The translations under genes and the position numbers were made by a program. Shown in pieces: positions 38,355 through 44,486 of a stretch of 48,674 bases of DNA. The stretch covers positions 1 through 48,674 of the IMG/VR virus record IMGVR_UViG_3300045996_001342; one strand, given 5' to 3'. A model generated the notes under the pieces. It searched no databases and was not told the origin of the DNA. It was given only the letters and a program-made list of their open reading frames with translations. The stretch's first letter is position 1; each line of letters opens with the position of its first letter. This DNA is from a virus.

Positions 38355-38506
38355 TACCGTGCCTCGTAAGACAGCTTATGCCCTGCCGTCGTAATCCGCT
38401 CGTTTTCCTGCATCCGGCCTATCAGGATCCCGTCACGCAGGATATTTAGAACCGTCTGTGTCTTCTTTCGCTCTGCCATCCGCCGCAAGATTCGTCCGAA
38501 TCGCAT
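38354..38506 (-). CDS. 50-aa basic hypothetical protein
   Basis: ATG at 38506 after GGGGGG, TAA at 38354 overlapping the MazG start. Strongly basic (RFGRILRRMAERKKTQTVLN), then ILRDGILIGRMQENERITTA. Possibly DNA- or RNA-binding; no family recognised. Confidence 0.5.
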   Translation of the reverse strand: MRFGRILRRMAERKKTQTVLNILRDGILIGRMQENERITTAGHKLSYEAR

Positions 38507-38514
38507 TAGCCCCC

Positions 38515-38844
38515 CTATTCCTTCACGGTTAAATCAAAGCAGTTAGACGACTGGCAATGGATTAGTAGCTCTCCGTTTGCCATGATGTTTAAGCTTCCCT
38601 CTTTGAGCCGGACCCTAATAATGCTCCGGTCCCCCTTGGCGGTCGTAAACGCTACGGTTTCACTGTCCCGTAAGTACCCGTAGGCTTCGTCTTCCGACAT
38701 TCCCCAGCCCCACTTGACTCTGCTAGGCTTGTCTTGCCGCATCGCCCGTATTTCCTGTTGCAAATCTGCCTTGTCACGACGCAGAGCTATGATCTCGTCC
38801 CTCGCGTACTTAGGGAGCTTTTCTAGTTGTTCGTCAGAGACCAT
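38515..38844 (-). CDS. hypothetical protein behind the tRNA
   Basis: A 109-residue protein. Helical start (EIIALRRDKADLQQEIRAMR) and a beta-rich C-terminal half (ETVAFTTAKGDRSIIRVRLK). It is the first protein gene after the tRNA promoter. Not recognised. Confidence 0.55.
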   Translation of the reverse strand: MVSDEQLEKLPKYARDEIIALRRDKADLQQEIRAMRQDKPSRVKWGWGMSEDEAYGYLRDSETVAFTTAKGDRSIIRVRLKEGSLNIMANGELLIHCQSSNCFDLTVKE

Positions 38845-38858
38845 AACCCCCCTTTCGT

Positions 38859-38934
38859 TGGTACCGGCGGTAGGAGTCGAACCTACACTCGCATGGTTCT
38901 AAGCCATGTGCCTCTGCCATTGGGCTACGCCGGT
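38859..38934 (-). tRNA. tRNA with anticodon TAG (Leu, CUA), short variable loop
   Basis: 76 nt with encoded CCA. Acceptor ACCGGCG/CGCCGGT, discriminator A, D-arm GCC...GGC, anticodon arm CATGG-CTTAGAA-CCATG (anticodon at 38901-38899), variable loop CGAGT, T-arm GTAGG-TTCGACT-CCTAC. TAG reads the leucine codon CUA. Bacterial leucine tRNAs normally have a long variable arm; this one has only 5 nt, so its charging is an open question. CTA is a frequent leucine codon in this genome. It sits at the very start of the transcript from the promoter at 38942-38971. Confidence 0.88.
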
Positions 38935-38941
38935 ATATCGT

Positions 38942-38971
38942 ATAATATAACGTTACATGCTATGCTGTCAA
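38942..38971 (-). promoter_or_regulatory. sigma70 promoter for tRNA operon with operator
   Basis: Minus-strand TTGACA (38971-38966), 16-18 nt, TATATTAT (38949-38942). The -10 region lies within ACGTTATATTATA, shared with the palindrome at 44047-44067, so the same regulator may control both. Transcription would begin at about the first base of the tRNA. Confidence 0.75.
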
Positions 38972-38992
38972 GGGGCTAAAATAATTTGTGCG

Positions 38993-39148
38993 TCACGGCG
39001 CTAAAATTATCCCCAGTGTGAGTATCGCCGCCCCTAGGAAATACAAGGCTTTGTGGTACACATGCCCTAGGCAGAACGCCGCAGCCAACGCTAAGTACCA
39101 GGCCAAGTTGACCCATATGAGCCTGTCAGCCGCCGCTGCCCAGGTCAT
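38993..39148 (-). CDS. small membrane protein
   Basis: A 51-residue protein starting at 39148 (AGAGGT upstream, inside the gene before). Two hydrophobic helices (VNLAWYLALAAAFCLGHV and YFLGAAILTLGIILAP) with one short loop. Co-translated with the exported EF-hand-like gene. Could be inner-membrane partner of that protein. Confidence 0.5.
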   Translation of the reverse strand: MTWAAAADRLIWVNLAWYLALAAAFCLGHVYHKALYFLGAAILTLGIILAP

Positions 39149-39521
39149 AGCTAACCTCTTTCTCCGGCTGCTCATGGTCAAGAATACGCAAGTCTTCGCA
39201 CCGTCCGTCACCCTGCATGTCTATAACGACCTTCGACCTTCGGTTGTCGTAGTACTCTGCCAGCTCGAACTTAAACGGAAAGGGCCGTAGCTGCTCTCCA
39301 GCGAACTCATACGTTTCGACAAGGTCTACTTCTCCATCGCCGTTTCGATCAATGCCTACCTCTAGCCGATGCAGCGCATTGGTCCGCGTTCCGATCACGT
39401 CAAACTTCCGGTCGTCGCCAGCTACACAAATCCGTGTAGGGGGGTGATTCTGCAACGGCTTTGCGTAGGCCGCCAAGGGAACGAGAGACAGAGCTAGCGC
39501 CAATGCTAGTACCCGCTTCAT
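39126..39521 (-). CDS. exported protein with EF-hand-like loop
   Basis: A 131-residue protein. Signal peptide MKRVLALALALSLVPLAAYA with cleavage after AYA. The mature part contains VGIDRNGDGEVDLVETYEF: D-x-N-x-D-G-x-V-x-x-x-E matches the 12-residue EF-hand or dockerin calcium loop. A second looser loop (DMQGDGRCED) follows. It would act in the periplasm. Phage-encoded exported proteins often alter the envelope or exclude other phages; no direct evidence for either. The start is preceded by GGAAGGTGAC. Confidence 0.6.
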   Translation of the reverse strand: MKRVLALALALSLVPLAAYAKPLQNHPPTRICVAGDDRKFDVIGTRTNALHRLEVGIDRNGDGEVDLVETYEFAGEQLRPFPFKFELAEYYDNRRSKVVIDMQGDGRCEDLRILDHEQPEKEVSYDLGSGG

Positions 39522-39709
39522 CTGTCACCTTCCAAGCTAGGGTCGTAGTCGCCCATCGGGCCTAGATCGTCTTCTTCCCACGCTTCGTACTCGGCTCCAT
39601 CTTCGTACCAGTCGTCTTCCAGCTCGTCGTCGTAGTCGTCAAACTCTTCTAGGTCTTCAGGTTCCTCTTCCTCTAATTGTCCTGCATCGGGGTCCTGTTG
39701 AGGTATCAC
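39518..39709 (-). CDS. extremely acidic small protein, possible DNA mimic
   Basis: A 63-residue protein with 30 Asp/Glu and a single basic residue, the final Arg. The acidic run spans about residues 13-48 (ELEDDWYEDGAEYEAWEEDD) interspersed with aromatics. Charge and size resemble DNA-mimic proteins such as anti-restriction Ocr, or acidic tails that bind basic partners. It overlaps both neighbours by 4 nt, so it is truly translated in all likelihood. The role is inferred from composition only. Confidence 0.55.
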   Translation of the reverse strand: MIPQQDPDAGQLEEEEPEDLEEFDDYDDELEDDWYEDGAEYEAWEEDDLGPMGDYDPSLEGDR

Positions 39710-40476
39710 GCTGCCCTCCTTTCTGTGAATATCCGGCCGTCAACGCAACATGTATAATCATTCAAAATCGGATGCGGGCTTAGGTACATTGCCCCGGTAG
39801 CCGTGTTATGTATTCCCGTACCGAACCCTAGAGCCCATTCCTTCCGGGCCTTCATTTGGTGCTTGTAATCGACCTTCGACCGATCACCGAGCCAGCCAAA
39901 ACTTGCGCCCACATGCGTCACGCCCTTTGCATTGCCTTCTACGAAGTACTGCAAGTTATGGTTATGGCCGATCACTGAGTTATCGCCATAGTCCAGCATC
40001 GTCTTCCGAGTGCTCGTCATGCCTGATAAGCCTATGTCATGTGTGACATTCAGGGCTCCTATTTGCGTATCCTGCATATACGGAATGACCTTCCAGCCCC
40101 CCGCTTCCAGCCCGAACAAGTCATGCTGCATTGCTTCTTCGTACAGCTCCGGGGCTTTGTCCTGTAGGTACCGCTCTAGCCTCCATTCATGATTACCCTC
40201 CACAAAGATCCGCTCTTTGAACGGATAGGCTTCTAGGGGGGCCAGGACTTTTCTAGCCGCTATAATCTCAGCCCGCAGACTGCGCTCCCTACGCGGGTCC
40301 TTCCGGTAGTCCGAGATCGCGTAGCAATCAAAGAAGTCTCCGAGGATCACGACTCCATAGAACTTAAACGAATGCAGCACTTCCAGAACGACCGACCAAG
40401 CCCGCTTGTCGTGATAAGGCGCATGGGTGTCCGGTAAGAACAACCACCGCTCAAGCTCCTGCTTTTCTTTCTTCAA
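39706..40476 (-). CDS. metallophosphoesterase
   Basis: A 256-residue calcineurin-type phosphoesterase. Motifs in order: LPDTHAPYHD (D-x-H), VVILGDFFD (GDxxD), VEGNHEWR (GNHE), NVTHDIG, VIGHNHNLQ (GHxH); these hold two metal ions. Targets in phages may be nucleic acid or nucleotides. TTG at 40476 is chosen as start because AGGAGCT lies just upstream; longer in-frame starts lack a ribosome site and overlap the previous gene further. Confidence 0.8.
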   Translation of the reverse strand: MKKEKQELERWLFLPDTHAPYHDKRAWSVVLEVLHSFKFYGVVILGDFFDCYAISDYRKDPRRERSLRAEIIAARKVLAPLEAYPFKERIFVEGNHEWRLERYLQDKAPELYEEAMQHDLFGLEAGGWKVIPYMQDTQIGALNVTHDIGLSGMTSTRKTMLDYGDNSVIGHNHNLQYFVEGNAKGVTHVGASFGWLGDRSKVDYKHQMKARKEWALGFGTGIHNTATGAMYLSPHPILNDYTCCVDGRIFTERRAA

Positions 40477-40645
40477 AGTAGCTCCTATTCTTCCTTTCCT
40501 CTGCATCCGAGTACATGCACGTACAGCCCAGAGGAACAAACGCATGGCCCGTACCGCCCCACGTATGCCCCCATCGGGGGTCGCCGCACCAGCACGTTTC
40601 CTGGTCTATATCCCAGCCGCAGCCGGGGCATGTATGCTGGTACAT
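40451..40645 (-). CDS. cysteine-rich zinc-binding protein
   Basis: A 64-residue protein with CPGCGWDID, CWCGDP, a Trp-His segment (RWGHTWGGTGH) and CTC: at least seven cysteines and three histidines in the first 50 residues, probably binding two zinc ions. Such CWCGDP proteins are common in phages and lack a known role. It overlaps the phosphoesterase start by 26 nt. Confidence 0.6.
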   Translation of the reverse strand: MYQHTCPGCGWDIDQETCWCGDPRWGHTWGGTGHAFVPLGCTCMYSDAEERKNRSYFEERKAGA

Positions 40646-40647
40646 GG

Positions 40648-40836
40648 CTAGCCCAAAAGCTGGTACAAAGTCAGGCCACCGCCGAGCTTATGGCAATGGA
40701 TTACATGTCCGCGCTTCCTAGCGTCAGAAATCCGGCTTGTGTACTTCAAGGCAAGCTCAGCTAGCTCGACATTCGTTCTAGCTCCATGCTTCAATGCTTC
40801 GACTATCTTGGTCGTCTGTGCCGTAAACTGTTTCAA
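40648..40836 (-). CDS. winged-helix-like small protein
   Basis: A 62-residue protein. The helices TTKIVEALKHGARTNVELAE and LALKYTSRISDARKRGHVI resemble helix-turn-helix domains of phage regulators (helix-x-helix plus wing GGGLTLYQLL). Likely DNA-binding; overlaps the endonuclease gene by 4 nt. A nuclease accessory or a regulator. Confidence 0.6.
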   Translation of the reverse strand: MKQFTAQTTKIVEALKHGARTNVELAELALKYTSRISDARKRGHVIHCHKLGGGLTLYQLLG

Positions 40837-41150
40837 GCTTCGTCCCTCCAGTCTTTAGGGTTGTCTAAGTAGTCCGCTGTCCGTCGGTACAAGTGGCTGT
40901 GCTCACGCCTCCGCTTTCCCACGAAGAACTTATTGCATTGCCAGTCCAGCAGCCCGCGCACCTGCCCTGTCTTATGGTCATGGTCTACCGCTAGACTCTT
41001 GCCGGGCTTCGGGGGTCGCTGGCAGATCCAGCACTTACCGTTACCTAGGGCTAGCATCTTTTCGTAGACCTTTTGACTAATCCCGTACAGCCTTCTTAAA
41101 TACAGGTCCCTAGCCCTAGCCTTCGCCGGGTCTATCTTTTTTCTCCGCAT
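40833..41150 (-). CDS. recombination endonuclease VII-like
   Basis: A 105-residue protein with the His-Me finger of endonuclease VII: CWICQRPPK then LAVDHDHKTGQVRGLLDWQC and N. The four cysteines and the DHDH/N catalytic set are in place. Such enzymes resolve branched DNA before packaging. It lies beside replication genes, as expected. Slightly shorter than T4 Endo VII, as is common for this family. Confidence 0.8.
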   Translation of the reverse strand: MRRKKIDPAKARARDLYLRRLYGISQKVYEKMLALGNGKCWICQRPPKPGKSLAVDHDHKTGQVRGLLDWQCNKFFVGKRRREHSHLYRRTADYLDNPKDWRDEA

Positions 41151-41154
41151 ATAC

Positions 41155-41349
41155 TTAGTGCGCCTTAGCCTCCGGCGAGTACTCCAAGCGTTTCCAGGCG
41201 GTTTCGTCCAGCGTAATGACCGTCTTAGCCGACAGCTTGTCTAGGACTGTTAAGCGGTTTGAATGCGGGTCTACCGCGGCTTGGTAGCCTTCGCACAGAC
41301 ACAGGACCGAGCCGTCGTACAGCGTTACTCTTGTTCGCAGTCCCATCAT
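41155..41349 (-). CDS. small hypothetical protein
   Basis: A 64-residue beta-rich protein (RVTLYDGSVLCLCEGYQAA, then KTVITLDETAWKRLEY). ATG overlaps the helicase stop (ATGA). No family recognised. Confidence 0.55.
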   Translation of the reverse strand: MMGLRTRVTLYDGSVLCLCEGYQAAVDPHSNRLTVLDKLSAKTVITLDETAWKRLEYSPEAKAH

Positions 41350-42482
41350 AAATCGTCCCCCCCTTGGTTGGGTCCTTCTACGAAGTCGTCAGTCTCGACA
41401 AACGACCAATCGTTAGACCGCTCTAGGTTGCAAATCTCCCCAACGTGCTTCCTGTGCCGATTAGCTACGCAATTGACCGTCACAAAATCGCCGTTTCCAA
41501 TAAGCTGAAGCCCTAGGTCTACCGTGTATTCGACTTCGCCGGTTTCTTTGTAGCCGCCGAACCCGTTTAGCTCACTGACTAGGAGGACCGTATATCCCCG
41601 GCGTTTTAATTGCTCGAACTTCAGAAGCCAAGCATCTATCCCTGTCCTGCGCTGGTCTAGCTTCGTCGGTAGCTTTTGCAGCGAATCCACGACAATCAGC
41701 GCCGGAGCCGGGACCGCGAGTACGTCCTTATCTAGATCCTTCGATGAACTACGGATATACAGTTGCTTCGTCGCTTCCCGGACCTTCTTAATGTCCCCTT
41801 GGAACATGCATCCAACTCGGTACAGAAATACTTGTTCGCCGTTCTCCATGTCGTAATACAGAACCGGCATTGCCTTAGCGACTTCTAGGCTTAGCTGCAC
41901 CGCCAAGGTAGACTTCCCCATCTTCGGTTTGCCGCCAATCGCCCAGACCCCGAAGAGTCCCCCGGTAGCTTCCTGTAACCGTGGAAGCGAAATCGGTACC
42001 CCCGTCGGAATGGGGGGTAACTTGTCGTCCTTCAGTAAGTCGCCTGCGCTTACTAGGCCGGTCGTTTGTCTCGACTCCAGCAACGGCAAGAACGCCCCCG
42101 GATTAAACTCTCTGGTCTCTAGCTGGTTGCTCGCTTCGTTTACTATCGCCCGTAGGCTTTCCTGCTCGTCTAGCGCCAGAAGTAAGTCGTCTATTTCCCT
42201 ACCGACGCCGACCTTCAGAACCGCAGCTAGGTACGGCCGCAGCTCGGACGCGTCAGCGCCGAAGAAATCGACGGCGGCCGACAAGACCGAGTTTCGAGTA
42301 AACGGGGCCTTGTGGCCCTTCGACGCAAGCCAGCTAGCGGCCTCGAACGACTCCTTAGCCAGCTTGCTCAAGGCGTCTTCCGGCACCGTCCCGAGTGGCA
42401 GCAGCCCGGCCAAGAACGCAGCCACCAGGCTTTGCTCTAGGTCTGGGCTAAGCTGTTTAACCTGATACGCCTTCGGCTTCAT
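41346..42482 (-). CDS. replicative helicase-like RecA/DnaB-fold ATPase
   Basis: A 378-residue protein starting at 42482 (TAATG overlap). The C-terminal RecA-type domain has Walker A GGKPKMGKST (about 183-192), YYDMENGE (a DnaB/KaiC-like H1a acidic site) and Walker B ALIVVDSLQK (about 261-270). The N-terminal 160 residues are helical (LEQSLVAAFLAGLLPLGTVP) and could be the DnaB-type N-domain. It probably unwinds DNA at the fork with the TOPRIM protein. It might instead be a recombinase-type AAA ATPase. Confidence 0.75.
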   Translation of the reverse strand: MKPKAYQVKQLSPDLEQSLVAAFLAGLLPLGTVPEDALSKLAKESFEAASWLASKGHKAPFTRNSVLSAAVDFFGADASELRPYLAAVLKVGVGREIDDLLLALDEQESLRAIVNEASNQLETREFNPGAFLPLLESRQTTGLVSAGDLLKDDKLPPIPTGVPISLPRLQEATGGLFGVWAIGGKPKMGKSTLAVQLSLEVAKAMPVLYYDMENGEQVFLYRVGCMFQGDIKKVREATKQLYIRSSSKDLDKDVLAVPAPALIVVDSLQKLPTKLDQRRTGIDAWLLKFEQLKRRGYTVLLVSELNGFGGYKETGEVEYTVDLGLQLIGNGDFVTVNCVANRHRKHVGEICNLERSNDWSFVETDDFVEGPNQGGDDL

Positions 42483-42772
42483 TAAAAGTTGCCTTCTGGC
42501 CCCAGTGCGCCTTTCAGCGTTTTGTAAATTTCGTAAGCCCACTCAAAATGCTTCTTATTCAGGTCTGCCAGATAGTCCGCTTCCCGGTGGTTGTCGTCGC
42601 CTCTAAGAAACTCTTGCATTGCGTTATGGCTAATGGGTCCAAGGATAGCCAGCAGCCCTTTCGCGTAGCTCATAGGCATCTTGATAGTCGCCACTTGCTC
42701 TAAGAGCGGGGGCGGTTCAGGAACGTAGACTGTAATGCTTACCTTGCCGCTGCCGTTAGACACGTTTCCCAT
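42482..42772 (-). CDS. hypothetical protein in replication operon
   Basis: A 96-residue protein starting at 42772 (GGGGGG upstream, TAATG overlap). N-terminal strand pair (GKVSITVYVPEPPPLLEQV), then helices including YEIYKTLKGALG. Located between the nuclease and helicase genes. No family recognised. Confidence 0.5.
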   Translation of the reverse strand: MGNVSNGSGKVSITVYVPEPPPLLEQVATIKMPMSYAKGLLAILGPISHNAMQEFLRGDDNHREADYLADLNKKHFEWAYEIYKTLKGALGPEGNF

Positions 42773-43503
42773 TAGTCCCCCCATTTTGACTTGGCGATAC
42801 CGTACCGGCCTTCCGGTTGGCAGTCGTCCCAGTATTCGCAGTTGTCCTTGCCACATTTGAACTTCCGACAAAGCGGCAGTCCGCTAAAGTCGTAGCTCTC
42901 TAGAGCCTTAACGAGTTTCTTACGAGTCTCGATTAACTGAGCCTTGTACTTCGCTAGGTCTTCCTCGCTGACTCTGACCGTAAATGCCCTCCACTGGGGG
43001 GCCGTCTTGCCGCTTGAATCCTTCAGATTCAGGTACAGAATCCAGAGCTGGCCGACGGTCGAATTTCTAGCGACCATATAAATTCCTAGCTGCTCCGTAT
43101 ACAAAGACAGCTCTTTGTCCGTCTTCGCCTCGAAGAACGACCGCGTTGTCTTTAATTCCCGCGGTATGCCGTCTAGAGTTTTGTCCGCTGAGAACCAAAT
43201 GCCTAGTTCCTCTGACCACTCCGAGCCCTCGTCACTCGTCAGGTTCAAGCCCTTCGACTTGTCCACCGTGCTCAGTACGATTACATGCCCAATCTTGCCG
43301 ACTAGAAAAATGTTTACTAGCCGGTCCTGGATCGGTAGCGGGTTCGTGTGCTTAAAGAACGCTTGCCTAGGGTCCATCAGGTCCGAGGCATGCAAGCCCT
43401 CTTTCCGCTCGTCCTGGGCAAGCCACTTTTTGCCTAGGTCAAGCAAGGCTTTCTCGGCCTTCAGGCTTCTGGTAATCTCTAGGCTTTCTGGTAATTCGAG
43501 CAT
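42772..43503 (-). CDS. PD-(D/E)XK nuclease, Cas4/RecB-like
   Basis: A 243-residue protein starting at 43503 after GGGGGG. DKTLDGIPRELKTTRSFFE gives D-x...-E-x-K, and TEQLGIYMVARN is the following Q-x-x-x-Y helix of RecB-like nucleases. Four C-terminal cysteines (CRKFKCGKDNCEYWDDC) fit an iron-sulphur site as in Cas4. Probably a 5'-3' exonuclease or replication-linked nuclease. The longer frame upstream overlaps another gene and is rejected. Confidence 0.75.
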   Translation of the reverse strand: MLELPESLEITRSLKAEKALLDLGKKWLAQDERKEGLHASDLMDPRQAFFKHTNPLPIQDRLVNIFLVGKIGHVIVLSTVDKSKGLNLTSDEGSEWSEELGIWFSADKTLDGIPRELKTTRSFFEAKTDKELSLYTEQLGIYMVARNSTVGQLWILYLNLKDSSGKTAPQWRAFTVRVSEEDLAKYKAQLIETRKKLVKALESYDFSGLPLCRKFKCGKDNCEYWDDCQPEGRYGIAKSKWGD

Positions 43504-43670
43504 CAGCCCCCCGTCTGTTCTTTGAGCCAAGCTAGGATCGCCGGGCTCGCTGTATTTGTCACCGTCAAGCGGCAACCGCTGTAAACCTGCCGGTGGCCTG
43601 GGTCCTTCGAGTAGACCGCCTTGACTGGCACCGACAACGCTACCTTCGACTGTCGTTCTGGTCCTTGCAT
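43503..43670 (-). CDS. small beta-rich protein
   Basis: ATG at 43670 with AGGAGG upstream, TGA overlapping the nuclease start (TGATG); 55 residues. Strands KVALSVPVKAVYSK and RQVYSGCRLTVTN, then a helix. Possibly an OB- or SH3-like small domain. Not recognised. Confidence 0.5.
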   Translation of the reverse strand: MQGPERQSKVALSVPVKAVYSKDPGHRQVYSGCRLTVTNTASPAILAWLKEQTGG

Positions 43671-43689
43671 CTAGCCTCCTAGGTAAGTG

Positions 43690-44025
43690 TTACAGCCCGG
43701 CGTCTTCGCCGCCGCCGAAGTCGTCCTCTGCTCCGCCTTCTTCTTTCTTGATCTTCTTTCCTGGCTTCGCTTGCGCTGGCGCAATCGACAAAACCGGGTG
43801 TTCCTGGTCCTGCCATTTCGTCAGGGAGAACCGGACGGCTCCACCAGACTCAGCAGCCTTAGCAATCATTTCCGCGACCGGGTCTAGGTACTCGCCGGAC
43901 ACGGTCGTACCGTAAGTGAACGCCGCGCCCTTAGGCGCTTGCTCGCCCTTGAACATATTGCCGACCCGGACAAACTGACTCTTACCGAACGACTTCTTCG
44001 CACCAAACCGCTTCGTAAATGCCAT
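43690..44025 (-). CDS. putative ssDNA-binding protein
   Basis: A 111-residue protein. It has a basic N-terminus (FTKRFGAKKSFGK), a beta-rich core (AFTYGTTVSGEYLDPVAEM, then AVRFSLTKW), a lysine hinge (KPGKKIKK) and an acidic C-terminal tail (EEGGAEDDFGGGEDAGL). An OB-type core plus acidic tail is the layout of phage SSBs such as T7 gp2.5. It sits in the replication operon and has a strong AGGAGG. The SSB function is inferred. Confidence 0.6.
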   Translation of the reverse strand: MAFTKRFGAKKSFGKSQFVRVGNMFKGEQAPKGAAFTYGTTVSGEYLDPVAEMIAKAAESGGAVRFSLTKWQDQEHPVLSIAPAQAKPGKKIKKEEGGAEDDFGGGEDAGL

Positions 44026-44046
44026 CTATAGCCTCCTACAGCATAT

Positions 44047-44067
44047 GACGTTATATAATATAACGTC
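44047..44067. promoter_or_regulatory. 21-bp palindromic operator
   Basis: GACGTTATA-TAA-TATAACGTC, a perfect 9-3-9 palindrome upstream of the SSB-like gene. A weak minus-strand promoter (TTAACC, 16 nt, TATAAC) overlaps it. Related half-sites occur at 1079-1092 and 38942-38955. Confidence 0.65.
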
Positions 44068-44085
44068 GCTAGGTTAAAAAAAGGG

Positions 44086-44262
44086 TTAGTACACAAGCTT
44101 CTCAAGGGACTCGATTTGCTGCTCAAGCTTGGAAATCCGTTTTTCCTTCGTGTTGATCGCGTTGCCTATATCTTTCATCAAAGCTAGCCGGTCCTGTGTA
44201 ATTGCCGCCGCCCGAGCTTCGTAGCTCACTAACCGCCGAAGTAACGCAATGATCCACTCCAT
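44086..44262 (-). CDS. 58-aa helical, coiled-coil protein
   Basis: ATG at 44262 with AGGAGG upstream, TAA at 44086. Short hydrophobic head (MEWIIALLRRLV) and a coiled-coil tail (RISKLEQQIESLEKL). May be a membrane-associated or small dimer protein. No family. Confidence 0.55.
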   Translation of the reverse strand: MEWIIALLRRLVSYEARAAAITQDRLALMKDIGNAINTKEKRISKLEQQIESLEKLVY

Positions 44263-44272
44263 CGTTGTCCTC

Positions 44273-44485
44273 CTAGTTAATCGTCCTGTAACTTTCGGCT
44301 GGAATCCAGCCTAGCTCTGCCTTGACCTGGCACCCTGATACTACGCCGTAGCGAACAGGCAGCCCACTGCTACCCCACTTAGAGTGACACTGCCAAGACT
44401 CCATTACTGCGCACACACCAACCAGTACCGCGATAACCGCGGTAAACAACGTCGCTAGAACAACCCTAGCTGCCCAGTCGCCCAT
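44273..44485 (-). CDS. small membrane protein
   Basis: A 70-residue protein with one N-terminal transmembrane helix (VVLATLFTAVIAVLVGVCAV) and a Cys-containing polar tail. Follows the polymerase gene with 1 nt between. Function unknown. Confidence 0.55.
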   Translation of the reverse strand: MGDWAARVVLATLFTAVIAVLVGVCAVMESWQCHSKWGSSGLPVRYGVVSGCQVKAELGWIPAESYRTIN

Positions 44486-44486
44486 A

